From: Lenzites betulinus
Taxonomy: Eukaryota; Basidiomycota; Agaricomycetes; Polyporales; Polyporaceae
Reading direction: 5' to 3'
Assembly: GCA_022264855.1 (NCBI GenBank)
Contig: JABYQU010000006.1
Coordinates: 248,001 to 312,000, forward strand
DNA length: 64,000 nucleotides
A program made the position numbers and the translations under genes. The notes below the pieces were generated by a model, which was given only the letters and a program-made list of their open reading frames with translations, ran no database searches and had not been told where the DNA came from. This document shows, in pieces, positions 45,774 to 58,007 of this stretch (position 1 is its first letter; every line of letters begins with the position of its first letter).

Positions 45774-46845
45774 ATGTTGAACGCATTCAAGATCGTACCC
45801 TTTGACCTCGAACCCATCTACGCTGAGTGGAAGAATCCACCCCGTTTCTCCGGGAACTCGAAGAAGGACCTCCCCGTGGACGACTGGCTGCAGGAGATCA
45901 AAGCCGGTTGTATCGAACGAAAGGTTCCCCGCGAGTATTGGCACAAGGTCGCACAGCACTACCTAGCCGATAAGGCGAAAGTGCGCTTCGACGAGCTCAA
46001 GCTCGTGATGAAGAACATGCATGGAGGAAAGTACCGCTGGACGTGGAAGAACTTCAAGATTGCGATGCGGAACATGGGATGTGAGTACTGTGGTGCCTTC
46101 TCATGCGCTCTTCGGACTGCGCTCACGCACGTACTCTGGGGTACAGGGGACATCGACCCGCAGAAGACTGAGGCGATCGAAGTGGAGCGTAGGCCCTCGG
46201 GCTTCTGGAGGATCATCGGAAGGGGCAGCGATAACGAGTCGAAAGACGCAGCACCAGTGCAGAGCACACCCCCTCGGCCCCCTCCCAAGTCGCGAGCGAC
46301 GTTCGACTTCGGTTCGACGATGAAGAGCCTTCCTGCCATTCCCACTCCGCGCAGATCAACCACGACGGATTCTGTTGAGACCCTTTCCTCCATCAGCTCG
46401 TCGGGATCGTCAGCTTTCAGCTCGTTCTTCTCCTCCGCGAAGACTACCCCCGCCTCTACACCGCCAGTGACAACCGTCGCGACACCAGCAGGTACACCGG
46501 GTGAATGTGAGTCAATCCTCCTCCACTTGCCTCTGCTATTCGGATACTCACAGATTGCCTCCTGCAGCCGTTACGACAGTGACGCAAGTCCCCGCCTGGC
46601 TCGTCAGCGCCTGCCAATCACTCGAGTTCCTCACGAACGAGCATCCGAAGGTGATGACCGCGATATCCGCCGTCCTCATCACCGTTGGTTCCCTCCCCGC
46701 GCTTCCCGCCATCTCCGCCGGGGCTGGGGGCGCCTTCCTCGCGAGCAGTACCGCGCATGCGCTCGGGTCGCTTGCAGTGGGCCTCGGCACGCTTCTCCAG
46801 TCGCAGGCAGACGGGAAGGTGCAGGTCCAGAACGCCAAGGCGTGA
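45774..46845 (+). CDS. Gag-like N-terminal block plus hydrophobic C-terminus, paralogue 1 (function unknown)
   Basis: Three exons (45774-46080, 46147-46506, 46568-46845) join in frame to 314 residues. Residues about 20-103 form a compact helical block: PPRFSGNSKKDLPVDDWLQE, CIERKVPREYWHKVAQHYLA, WTWKNFKIAMRNMGW. The order F-G..W..A..YL..A....L...W..F..AM resembles the capsid part of LTR retrotransposon Gag proteins, but this is a visual comparison only. Residues 104-235 are a serine/threonine/proline linker. Residues about 236-314 are hydrophobic (VPAWLVSACQSLEFLTNEHP, VMTAISAVLITVGSLPALPA) and could form membrane or amphipathic helices. There is no protease, reverse transcriptase or zinc knuckle next to it. 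The convergent gene 47203-48171 is a paralogue with the same domain order and the same first intron position. Confidence 0.75.
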
Positions 46846-47202
46846 ATCAAGTACTCGCGAGGAAGTTAGGGTCGTTGAGCGACCCCGTCGGCTTCTCGTA
46901 TGACAGCGTCCCAGATTAACTACTATTCTTATGTATGCCCTCGGACGTGGACAGTATCCAAGGAAAGTGTATACGTAGTATTTGTGAGTGGTCCCTTGAA
47001 GTCATAGCAACGATCGGGTCGCTGAAGGTCTCAATACCATCACGTACAGAGTGACCGTCTGTAGCGCTACCATTTATATAATCGCGCACAGCCAGGAATA
47101 CACGATACAACTGCGATGCTCAACATTCGACTAAGATCACGAGCGACTCGCGCTTTATACATGCATAACAAGTGCGTTCCTACTTATCCAGTCTTCCCAT
47201 CG
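46846..47202. other. Space between the convergent paralogues
   Basis: 357 bases holding the two 3' ends. No repeat that would mark the duplication breakpoint was seen. Confidence 0.5.
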
Positions 47203-48171
47203 TCAACGTGCGCTCGAGTGCGCGCGGTCATGCGCGGACTTGAACGCTCGACCCACGACGATGGCCGCCTCTCCGATGGCAGCCACTGCGGCGCTCCCGC
47301 CCGTGCTCACCGTCCCTACTGCGACCAGGGCGGTGGCGACCGCTGTGAGCACGTCGGGATGCTCGTTGGAGAGCGCCGAGAGCGCCTCGGTTGCCGCGAG
47401 CAGCCAGAGCGGCACCTGCGCGGTAATGGCCTGAATTACTGTTTGCTGCGGCTGCGGTGTCGGCCGTAGGAAAGGGAGCGCCGGCAGGGAGAAGAGCGAC
47501 CCGCTCCGGGCAGGCGTCGGCTTCGGGCTCACGACTGTTGCCTTCGGCGGGGCTTGTTTGGCAGGAAGCTTCGGTGAGGACTTCTCCGGAGGCGGGGGCT
47601 TGTTCGTGGACTTCGTGTCAGCGAGGACCTTCTTAGAGGGCTGAGGCGCCTTCGAAGTCTTGTCCTTCTGGGGTGTTGTTGGTTGTTCGTCGTTCCCAGG
47701 GATCCACCAGAGGCCCGTGGACTTCCGCTCCACACGAATGGGGCGCGTCTTTGTTTCCTCGATGTTCCCTACCACCCCCACACCAATCATAAGTTCCATG
47801 ATCATGCAGGTGCGGACACTGCACTACTCACAGCCCATGTTCATCACCGCGACTCTGAAGTCCTTCCAGCGCCAGGTCCACTGCTCGCCGTGCAAGGCAT
47901 GCATGACCTTCTCGAGCTCGAGGACGCGGCCGCGTGCCTTCTTCGCCATGAAGTGCTTGCTTACAGCCGGCCAATGCGCCTTGGGGACTGCGCGGGCGTT
48001 GCAGCCCTTCTCGACAAGGTTGAGCCAGGCCTCGGGGGTGGGGTCGTCCTTCCGCTTCGGCTTCCCTTTGAACTCGGGGACGGGGTGCTCGGGCGACGTC
48101 GTGCCCCATTCTTTGAGTGTCGTTTGTAGGTCAAAGGGCTGGGTGCTGCCGAAAGAGAAAACGCTGAACAT
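47203..48171 (-). CDS. Gag-like N-terminal block plus hydrophobic C-terminus, paralogue 2 (function unknown)
   Basis: Two exons (48171-47832 and 47768-47203) join in frame to 301 residues. The N-terminal block FKGKPKRKDDPTPEAWLNLV, CNARAVPKAHWPAVSKHFMA, WTWRWKDFRVAVMNMGW aligns with paralogue 1, and the intron interrupts the same tryptophan codon in the same phase. The motif VERKSTGLWWIPG after the intron matches VERRPSGFWRIIG. The linker is lysine/proline-rich (KLPAKQAPPKATVVSPKPTP). The C-terminal block QVPLWLLAATEALSALSNEH followed by PDVLTAVATALVAVGTVSTG matches paralogue 1, which has an extra intron before it. Divergence in the linker but conservation of both ends suggests both ends are functional. 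No biochemical role can be assigned. Confidence 0.75.
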
Positions 48172-48773
48172 CGTTGCGTAGGTTTACGTCAAGCGTTCGT
48201 CGCCGATATCAAGGGGGAGGAAAGGGGAGACGGGGTAGCGATGGTACGAGCTCAACTTCCAACGACGGGGCCTTCAAGGTGTTTAAGTCTACAATCGCTG
48301 AAGGCTCTGTTGAATTTGATGGGTCGGCTATGATATATGAGCCATGGCTGGCTGATCTGGCCTGACAGAGCTCATTGTTCAACCCGGCTAAATTCGTCCT
48401 CAGGAAATGAAAAACGCGTGTAATTTGAACACGTCCAAAACGCCTTTGTTCGCGACTAACACGTGAACGTGTTGAACAGCAGCGGAGCCCATTGTATCTG
48501 CCGCCCGCCGTCAAGCGGCGGCGAGATGCACAATAGCCAAACTCTGCTATGCCTACCAAATGTGTCCACTCGCAGCTCTTCAGGAGACATCAGAATTGTG
48601 AGTAAGCATGGGCTACGTCTGCACAAAGTACTAGTATTGAGTATATTCCGGGTTACACATCTTCCTACAATACACAGCCTGTTATACGAGTCGGATATTT
48701 ACAACATAATCATGCCAGGATACGAAACACATGGTATGAAATCACAGCTGCCTGAAAGACAGGCGAAACCGAA
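48172..48773. other. Intergenic region
   Basis: Between the paralogue 2 start and the 3' end of the F-box gene; no gene was recognised. Confidence 0.5.
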
Positions 48774-50055
48774 TTATCGCTCATCCGCCCACGCATACTG
48801 GTCGGCCACCTGCGACTCCGCGAGGCACTCGTGGTACCGTTCGTCCTTCCCGACGAGGGTGCACTGGTAGAACTTGTCGTTTCCCCAGCGGTAAATCACT
48901 GTCTTCACTGCGAGTGCGTAGCGCAGAATGACTTCGGCGAACGTTTGGATTTTGTCGCGTCTCCATTCCTCCGAACGCCCGTCGATCAGGGCGCAGTCCA
49001 TCACCCAGGTCGGGCTCCAAATAAGCGTCGTGAGCGAATCTGGGAGCGACTCCAACGTGACCCTCTCAGACGAACAGTCTCCCTTCTATGTGCCCGCTCT
49101 TAATCAGAATCTGTACGGAGTCCAGGGATTATGAAAATGCGCTCACCCGTCTGCCTGAGTCTTGTACGTCGAGGAATTTCAAGTTGGGGAACTTTTTGTT
49201 CCAGTTGATCCATTCGGTCGGGTAAGCCATTCCCAGATAGCGCACCAACTCCCGTTCGACCCGGAGACTCAGTATTTGACGGCCGAACAGCGCAGATATC
49301 CTGTTGATATGGGAAACAGAGGCCGCAGTGGCAGTGATGCACAGCGCGGTGATATTCCCGGCAGTGAACATCTCGTCGAGTGTCGTTTTCGAGCACGAGA
49401 GCGCTCGCAGACGGGGAAGCTCGTCCAGGATGTCGGGCAATCTGCGTGCGTTTCCATCTTGTATGTCCGCGGAGTCCATGTCGGGATGATATACCGGGGT
49501 GTATGCGTACACAGGAAGCTCTTCAAGCTGCGGGAGTGTGCGAAGAATTGCGAGAAGCGATGGACTGAGGTATAGAGGCATTCCTCGTATCCGGCGTAGG
49601 GAAGGGAGGGATGCCCCGCACAGTAGATCGGAAGCGGTTGTTTCAGCTACGCATATTTCTCCGAGCCCTTCGAGATCAAGCGTAACCAAGCGGGGAAGCT
49701 TGGTGATGACCTCACGCACCACAGAGATGTACTTCTCCGTTTGATTGGGCGTACAACCCAAACGGAGCCCGCGCACGAGGCGTGCAAGCTCAGGATGTTT
49801 GGAAATAGCGGCCAGGAATTTCTGCGCAGCGCCCAGAGTGCGCACCTCGGAGAACAGGTACAGAGCCTCCTCCGCCGCATCCCTCAATCCCCGACAGAGC
49901 ATTGTCGCGTGTAGTGCAGATGTTGGGCTTATGGCTGCCGTATATCCGAAAAGCCGTAACCACACTTCTGTCGGTAGATGAAGATCCTCAAATGGACGAC
50001 CAGGGATCACCATGTCGGAGCTTGGCAGCTGCGGTGGGCCGATGGTTGTTGTCAT
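48774..50055 (-). CDS. F-box protein
   Basis: Two exons (50055-49147 and 49085-48774, intron 61 nt) join in frame to 406 residues. An F-box-like segment lies at about residues 22-60 (DLHLPTEVWLRLFGYTAAIS, TMLCRGLRDAAEEALY), followed by leucine-rich spacing typical of basidiomycete F-box proteins (LARLVRGLRLG, LPRLVTLDLEGLGEI, ASLPSLRRIRGMPLY, LPQLEELPVY, LPRLRALSCSKTTLDEMFT). The C-terminal exon (LESLPDSLTTLIWSPTW) is conserved-looking but without a known domain. Role by family: adaptor of an SCF ubiquitin ligase, substrate unknown. Such genes are numerous in Agaricomycetes and evolve quickly. Confidence 0.75.
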
Positions 50056-51131
50056 TTCGACCTTTGCGGTGACGTTAGCCTCGAGGGTGATCAGGCTGAG
50101 TGTATGGTTATCCTACCTGAGGAGCAACCATAACGTGATTTCGTCGTCTATCTTCACCGCTACGAAGTGCAACAGGGTTGACGTGAGGACCGAGAGAGAA
50201 CCGCGGCGAAGAGCTTGGGAGATTTGCGTAGAGGATGGTGGTCTCGCTGAAGGACGCGGTAAGGTGTCGAGTGTTATATCCTGGTTGAGAAACATCAACT
50301 TGCGCTTGTTCGCATTGTTCGTGCCACGCGGCGCGCGTCAGTCAAATGATCGCGCCATGGCTTGAAACTGCTTGGTAGCGCATTGTTCCAAAGTCACGCT
50401 TGCGTACTATATGATTGCCCGTCTTCTATTTATTAGTGCAAACACGAGGAGCGAATAAACTAAATAGCACCTACTACGTGCGCACTATGAATATTGAGAG
50501 GGTTGAACATCTTTAACTGGCCACTGGAGAGCCCCCGGGACCCCCGCTAGATTCAGATGAGACTGTAAATCCCCATCATAGCTTCAAAGCAGTAGATTAC
50601 CCGGGCGGACGACATCTGGCATGCATGGCCATATCGTCCATGAACCCCATACACTCTCCATTTGAAAGCGCATAAACCAGCTCACCTTGCTGCGGGGGTT
50701 CCAGACAAACCGTCAGTGCCAATGCCAGCGGGGCTGTGCATTTAGTATATGCCGGGACGTATGGCACGACTCATACTATTGGTACTAGTGCTCGACACAA
50801 TGAAGCTCGACACAATGAATTCCAGCTTCATGTGGAGACCCATATACAGACTGTGAACATGTCTCATCAGTACTGCGTCATACGTGGTATATTTATCACT
50901 CACCTTCTTTGTGCTGGCAGAAAGTACATCGCTTGAATCTTCACGAAATTGAGCCCGCAGCCGCTGATATTAAACTTGCCCGCAAGAAGCGCCCGTGTCG
51001 TCCTTCTCAGTTTTGATACTCCGACGTTCTCACGCTTGAGTCGGTACCTCTGTCTCTGTTCTTGCTAAGTTACTAGGTAGCTACTTAAACCTTTCCCTCT
51101 TTCAAGTCGTCTTCCAATTTCTGTCGTCCTC
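50056..51131. other. Divergent intergenic region
   Basis: 1.1 kb upstream of both the F-box gene (-) and the BTB gene (+). No additional gene, RNA or mobile element was recognised. Confidence 0.5.
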
Positions 51132-52515
51132 ATGCCGGGTTCTGCCATTAATGCGGTCCTAAGGTAGGTTGCGTGTGCTTCGCATCTCACCAGCGTACGC
51201 ATATACCTACCGACTTTTGTGCAGGGAGTTTCAATCCTCCATTACTCCATATCGTCCCACGGACCTCAAGAACCTCAAATTGACCTGCACGGGAAGCAAG
51301 AAAAGAAAACTGCCCGACAGCGATGACACGCTTCAAGATCACTCAGTAAGCTCGGAGAAGAGGCAATCGACTCGTGTCGTGCACCTGGATCCAGACGAGC
51401 GTCCACACCGCCAACTGTACCTCCAGTATCTCCCAGATGAGCGAGACGACAGCAACTCTCTCAGAGGTCTTGATAGCAACAGACGCTTTTCCGAACGGCT
51501 GGAAAGCCCCATTTTAGCAGAAAACTACGCCCGATTCTGGTTTGAGGACGGTAACGTCATTCTGGACGCTGGGAATGTGCAGTTCCGCGTGTACCAAGGG
51601 CTTCTCGCTGCCCAATCTCCCGTGCTAGCGCGTCTGTTCTCGTCTACTACCAAGATTGCTGTTTTGTCGAATTCCGACGAGGGCTCATCGACTGAAGACG
51701 AAGAGTGTCTTATCGTCCACCTCTCGGACACTCCTGAGGATCTTTGCGCAATATTAGGTCTATATATGCCTCAGTAAGCAATCACGCGTCGCCCTTCTGT
51801 GTGTTTTTAACACGTTCATCTTAGCGCACTCATGCCTGCGGAGCCTACATTCGCACTCGTTTCCGCCTGCATCCGCTTGGGCATCAAGTACGAGATCAAG
51901 CAAATCTATGACTCTGCTCTGGCTATCTTGAAGAACCGCTACACTGACGACTTCGACCACTGGGATACTCTGGGAAATCGTTCGTCTTGTGCTGGTTTCG
52001 ACGATATGCACGCCATCGGCGTCGTCAATCTCGTGCGACTCATCGGAGACCATTCGATGCTTCCAGTCGCGCTCTGGCAGTGCTGCAGGCTTGGCTCCGA
52101 TCTAGTACATGGCTACACTCGTGCGGACGGGTATCGAGAGAATCTCACTATGGAGGACCTGGGGCTCTGTTTCGCCGCACAACAGCGACTTATCGAGGCT
52201 GGCGTCCGCGCCCGACTTCGGGTGTTCTCCCCGACTGTATCAGAGGGCTGCCGCAATGCTACGAAATGCAAAGAGGTGTTCGCGAAGGCCAACAAGACGC
52301 TTGAGAAGAAGTCGGACGTCCTCGCAGGGACGGACCCGTTCGTGCCGTACACCAAGGTCTGCTTCGAGGGCATGCTGGGTCTTTGCTCAACCTGCAGCTC
52401 GGAGGTGAAGGCACGCGACAAGAAGGAGCGTCGGGCGATCTGGAACCGCCTTCCGTCGCTGCTCGGGATTGTCGTGCCAGGATGGGGGAAGACATCTCGG
52501 GAGAAGAAAGAATGA
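51132..52515 (+). CDS. BTB/POZ domain protein
   Basis: Three exons (51132-51163, 51225-51773, 51825-52515) join in frame to 423 residues. The first exon is only 32 nt (MPGSAINAVLR). After a basic, polar stretch (GSKKRKLPDSDD) comes a BTB fold: FWFEDGNVILDAGNVQFRVY, QGLLAAQSPVLARLFS, VHLSDTPEDLCAILGLYM. An HALMPAEPTFALVSACIRLG-type segment corresponds to the BTB/BACK junction. The C-terminal half contains CRNATKCKEVFAKANKTLEK and CFEGMLGLCSTCSSEVKARD. This domain order is typical of the large basidiomycete BTB family, probably protein-interaction adaptors; a link to Cul3 ligases is possible. The gene is complete. Confidence 0.83.
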
Positions 52516-52907
52516 GGTGTGTCTCGCAAGCATTAATGCGCGAAGGCGACTCTGATGACCAGTCGCTAGTGCAGAGAAACCAGACTATATGCTATGGAAT
52601 TCCATCGTATGTGCGGATATCCTGACTGCTTGATGTATTTGTACGACAAGGCTTCCTCACTTTGTACCTCTGCTGAATATTCATTATAATGCGTGTATAC
52701 GACGGGTTGACTGTCTGAAGCTGTTTGGTGCCTATCCACGGGACACCCGCATATATATGGGGTTCACAAGATGAATGTTTCAAACAGCCGAGCCAGTGAA
52801 ATATCTACGAACGTGAAGTTGTTCGCCATATGAAGAAGGGAACATCGTCATCTTCTGACAAGCATGCAGATACCGCCGTCAGCTCAGGTACTGGTACTTG
52901 GATAGTA
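52516..52907. other. Intergenic region between convergent genes
   Basis: 390 bases with the 3' ends of the BTB gene and P450 2. Nothing else was seen. Confidence 0.5.
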
Positions 52908-55184
52908 TCAGACGTCGAGCTGAGCAATCATCCTGGCCGCCTTCTCCGAACGCGGGGCGATCTCGCACGCGAAGGGCGCTGGTTGGCTGCAAAAAGACAA
53001 GGGCTCGTTATGAGCTCGACCGGTGCGAGTGTGGCTAGACGGACCTGGTGAAGCCGGGAACGATCTCCAAGGAAGGCGTGATTTCGCGTCCATCGCGATC
53101 GAGGGGTTTGCGAAGGTCGAAGAGCGCGACGACGTTCGCGAGTGCGATCCAAAGGCTTGGGTCTGCGAGTGCCTGCCCAGGGCATACGCTGTTCATTCAG
53201 AGGGAAGTGAGTATCCTGTTCGCTCGAATGGCATTGGTGATAGTAGAAGGAGGTGGACTGACCGACGGCCGAACCCAAAGACGAAGCTACTCGGAAGCAA
53301 TATGTCGCCTTCTTGTTCTTTGGGTACGAGGAAACGCTCTGGACGAAACTCTTCCGGGTCGGGGAAGTAACGCGAGTCCCGCGTCATTGCCCTATTCGCG
53401 TATCGATGTCAATGCACCACTGTCAAGAATTTTGCGAAGCACGGACCAGGTATTGGCGATGATAGTAGATCCTGCTGGGATGTCGTAGCCGCGGTAGTGG
53501 TCGTCGGTCGTCACACGGTGCGGGACGGCTGTTGATAGAGTGTCAGCTAAGCGTGATAGACATTCAAAACGAACTAACCCATCGGTAGGACGGGGCTCCA
53601 ACTGGAAACACCAGGTTTCAGTTATCATACACACGCAAAAGCTGTAGCACATGACTGACCGGTAGACTTCTTCAAGGAATGCGTTCAGATAGGGAAGTGA
53701 TGGCCGATCGGCGAGCTCTGGCAGCCTGTCGTTCCCGACGACTCTGTCGACCTCCTCTTGAGCCTTGCGGAGCATGTCTGGGTTTCTAACCAAGTGCAAG
53801 AATATCATAGTCAGAGTACCGCGACTCTACGAACACACCGAACGAGCGTCAGTCCGATCACAAACAAAACGTGCGGGTGGCACTCACGGTCTCGACGCCG
53901 GCTACGTATTGTCCACGGAGTAGTAAGAACACAAACATAGGGTAATAAGCAACAAATCGCGAACCTCCGTATACGTTGAAGGGAGCAAGGCCCTTTGCGT
54001 CGTCTTCCACCTCTGGCGGAAGTGAACCGCCGAATTCTGCCAGTATCTCCGTATATATGCAAGGCTCGGCGGCGCCGGATGCCTTCCCATGCATGTTAGC
54101 ATTTCTTACGTGAACGAACACCCGCCGCACTCACAATGTCTGCCTGGACCATGTCGTATCCCATCTGTTTCCAGGTTTCTACGCGCTTCCGGACCTCCAG
54201 CGCGTTCCTTTTGAACTGGGCACCAGGAAACCAACTCGGGATGTGTTGCACTGTCACGGGAGAGTCAGTCGCGTGGCGCTCGATAGGATAACGAAGGTAA
54301 TGGTGCTCACAATAAGGGAATCCCAAATCCACGAATTGTGCCCCGGGACCGCCGAGGCCGTTGGCACCACTCACCGAGTGCTCGCCCGCTTGCACGAGCT
54401 CGTCATCCAAGGATTTCACGCGCCTTCCGTACGTGATCTGTAACATGATAGCAGTGAAGTACCTAAAATGAAAAACGCTCCGTCAGGTAGATAGACAATC
54501 GAAACGCCTGTTGGCAAGACGTACAGGTGAATGTGATCCAGGAAATGTGCCGGGTCGTTCGCAAGGTTTTTGACGAGGCTGTTGACTTCGCGGCGCTGGA
54601 GCTCCTGGTAGCTCCTCAACTTGTCCTTGTTGCCCACGCCGTCGTACATCCATTTGCGGTGCCTGCGGAACCGGTCACCATATGGAATAGCGACAAGGGC
54701 AGCCTCTTGCGAGATCCTGAGGAGGAGAGACACGGCACAAGCCCCGAGTTAGCGGGCGTGACAGACAAGGCTCATGACCGAATCCCGAAGGACATACATT
54801 TCAGTATGCAATATCATGCTCGGGCGGTCGGAGTATTTGGCGCTACGCTTATCCAAGAGGTCCTTCGCAGCCTCGATCGTGTTAAGCACGATTGTGGGCT
54901 TTCGGAGAAGCTTGACATAAACGAGGTCCGAGCCTGCGGAAGACATCAGCCCGGTAAGTAGAAGCTTGGGCACCTATGCATATGACAAAACACGGACCAT
55001 ATTCTTTACCCCACTTGAAGAACGCCCTCTCGGGAAAGCTGGGTGGCATATGATGGAGGCTTCCAATTAGGGGGAGGCGACTAGGTCCAGGCGGGAGTTT
55101 GTCCCGCGTTTTCCGAAAGAGCTTGACAGAGAGAACGACTAGCAAAGCAAGTGCGACATGCTGCCACGAGAAATCGAAGGGCAT
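52908..55184 (-). CDS. Cytochrome P450 monooxygenase 2
   Basis: Starts at the ATG at 55184 with membrane anchor WQHVALALLVVLSVKLF and hinge LPPGPSRLPLIGSLHHMP. In order: [71 protein letters not shown] and ILAEFGGSLPPEVEDDAKGL. A 14-nt micro-exon at 53888-53901 supplies the I-helix AGVET, then SRGTLTMIFLHLVRNP. The ExxR is EEVYR; a 23-nt micro-exon at 53579-53601 gives WSPVLPM. Then [26 protein letters not shown] and the haem loop FGFGRR..CPGQALA. The last exon ends EKAARMIAQLDV with a stop at 52908. All motifs are intact. It is close to P450 3 in sequence and intron layout, so the two are duplicates. The substrate is unknown. Confidence 0.9.
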
Positions 55185-56208
55185 AGCGTGTCAAGATGTT
55201 GAAGGAGACAAGTGATTGAAGGGGAGATTCTCAGGCGTTTGCAGAGATGATGCTGAAAGAACGTACGGACGTGAGCCTGCTTTAAGTAGGACTATGCCGA
55301 GCGCGAATGGGCGTGTGCGGGGCCGAGGAGTATGGTCCACTTGACTGGGCATGTATATTGTGGGGTCGGCAACTCGGTGCCGTTGTGGGTGACTCCAGTA
55401 CTACCTCCGAGACCGGTAGCCGACGTCCTGCAACGAGCATGATCTATCAAATTGAGTGTATATACGTCACTGCGGGCAGTTATAGTGCACTTCACTCACC
55501 ATTGGTTTAAATTATAGCATTCTGGGGTACCGGCGATACAACAGATACGACGCTGTTCGGAGTATTCACGAAGCTTCCAATGCCGTGGTGTGAATTACTC
55601 CGGCAGGAAATGCATACACATTACATGTAAGTCAGTATAGCTAGTGAAACGATTGAAGCTAGCACGTTCAGGCCATAAGGAAGAATGTGCAAGTACTTAC
55701 GCATCACTGGTAGATGCTGACGGCGCCTAAGTGGAAAGCTGCCGTGAATGGTACGGGCGCGCCGCAAGTCCGGGGTGATTTCAAGCTTCCGATAGGGACG
55801 GCATGTCCCCGACAGTAGCCGGAACATGTTCCAACTGGACGAGTTCTCGCGCGCCAGAGTTTGAACCTACCTCAGGCCGGACGCTGATCGTACGTGAATG
55901 CCTGAAGCTCAAGCTGTGTACTTATGATTCCGAGCGAAGAATATTTTGGCACGCACAGGTCGCGGCGACTATCTGTCCAGCACCCAACAATGGCATCAGC
56001 AAGACGTCGAATAATTGTTTCTGCGGGCTCACCTGGTTTGAGCCGACATAGCCCCACAGTGTATCGAGAAGTGACATTTTGGAGGAGCGAAACGTGGAAA
56101 TATGCCTTGTCTGGGATTACTTTACGAGTATCGCACCCTTAAGTGAGGCCTGGAGGCATGTTGAAGAAGCATCGAATTACTGCCATACTGACCGAAGGAG
56201 ACACCTTT
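55185..56208. other. Intergenic region
   Basis: 1 kb between the P450 2 start and the 3' end of the F-box/leucine-rich gene. TTTAAG-type AT-rich sequence near 55281 could serve the P450 promoter. The frame at 55872-56057 on the minus strand is unassigned. Confidence 0.45.
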
Positions 56209-58007
56209 CTATAGAGAGATGAGATCCGTTTCTTCGATGCTACCTCGCCCCGCCGGAAAGCGTTTGCCAGCGGTCTGCACGCGCTCCACCACGAACCGGA
56301 CATCTCCATCTGGACCGGTTTTCCACAAACCCTGATCACGGTGAGTCCCGTTAAAGATACAGTGGGAGCTACGTGAAGAGTCGTACCTCGAAGCGCGTTC
56401 CATCGACAGTGACACGCCGCAGGCATGGCGCACTGCGCATGAGTATTTCTGCAGAGCTCTGCGATATGACAACAGGTCCCTTGCAGTTCCGAATCCTGAA
56501 CCAGACAGTTTGTAGGTGCACGAGAGAGCCTGCGAGTAAGGGAAACTCGTCCTGCGCAAACCCACGTGTCAGTGTCTAAAGAGCACAATCGCTGGCGCAA
56601 GATAATGTAGTATGTACCAAGGCGTCTCCAGATATCCCAACAGCGAGCTGCTCCAAGACGGTACACGAGCGACAGAGCATCCTGAGCGCCTTGATACCGA
56701 GGTAGGATCGACGCATGTCCAAAATCCGGAGCCGCGTGGCGTGCTTGAGCGAGAGATGCTCGATAAGCGGATCGAAGCTCAATGTTGGACTTGTAACCTC
56801 GATCTCGCAGACAAGGCGTAGGGACTCCAATGGAGCCTTTGCTATAACGTGTCGAATCCACTTGCAAAAGGAGGTCATTTCGGATGTGATCAATAAGCCC
56901 CAGTGGTGAACCGTAAGGTGCCTGAGATGCAAGAGGCGGGGAGATATCATAGGTTGGAGTTGCTGCGAGGATATCAGACTAGAAGGAATGGTACAATGGA
57001 AGCGCTTACCAGGTAGTATCGGTATTCCAGTGTCTGTAGATGGGGCAGCCCTTCCCAGAACGCGAACACGTCATTGTTGGTAAGAGAGTAGGATAGACCA
57101 AGCGCAGATGAATCAATTTTCTGCAGATATGGAAGGAAAGAGTACAGGACGCCAGGGGTAACGGATCCGCAACCGTGCTGTGTGATGGGTTGATCAGCTA
57201 AGGGACCAAGGTATCAAGATTTTGTGTAGACCGTTGTACCGTTAGCTTGAATTCTCGAAGTGTATCTTGTAATTTTCCCAGCCATCGAGGCAACAAGTCT
57301 AAGAGGGCACGTGAGGGAGAGTGAAGCGTGAGGCTGTTCAGATTGCGCAGCTCCGTGAGTTTGGGGGCAAGGGCCTGATCTATCCCATACGCGTTCACGT
57401 GAAGACTACGAAGGAACTGTAGTTGAGGTAGCAGCGGGAGAATTTCTGTAAAAAGTGACGGATGGTACGATGTTGGGTCGAGAACAATTGTCTGCAGATT
57501 AGGCCAGCTCTTGATTGCGGTCTCTATATACTCCATCATGCGGTTGCGTATCTTCGGATGTCCCGGCAGGAAACCTGACAAAACAATTTGAACGATTGGA
57601 AGGTTTGGAAGTGCTGTCAGTGAACGTACCACTGACTTCCAGATATTGGACTAACTGCACGTGGTGAGGAGTGCATGCCGGCGCAAATATACCTTTCTGC
57701 AGCTCGTTCAGTAGGAGAGTGTATACATCATACATGAGATACATACCATGAAATCTAAGGCTTGCTTTGGGCTGAGGTCCAATACGGGACTTGGTTTGGA
57801 AGGCGGAGAGTATACCACTTTCTTGTACAGATATGTGGCGGATATTTCTCTGCATGCATGGCTGACAAGTGAGCACGAGAATAGAGATTCGTAGTCGTCC
57901 TGCAGCCATTCCAGAACCAGCACTAAGATATCGTAGGACAGTCTACAGGAAACCAGGCCCGCGGCCATGGGTGGAATTAGAGACATTGCCTGTTTCTCTA
58001 TATGCAT
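56209..58007 (-). CDS. F-box / leucine-rich repeat-like protein
   Basis: Starts at the ATG at 58007 (MHIEKQAMSLIPPMA). The F-box follows at about residues 20-60 (LSYDILVLVLEWLQDDYESL, FSCSLVSHACREISATYLYK). Later exons carry irregular leucine-rich repeats: LTALPNLPIVQIVLSGFLPG, LPLLPQLQFLRSLHVNAYGI, LTELRNLNSLTLHS, LLHLRHLTVHHWGLLI, ATRLRILDMRRSYLGIKALR and LVHLQTVWFRIRNCKGPVVI. The final exon after an intron at about 56387 reads GLWKTGPDGDVRFVVERVQT and stops at 56209 (..DLISL). Not every exon boundary in the middle was resolved, so the internal model is approximate. Probable SCF adaptor by family. Confidence 0.7.
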
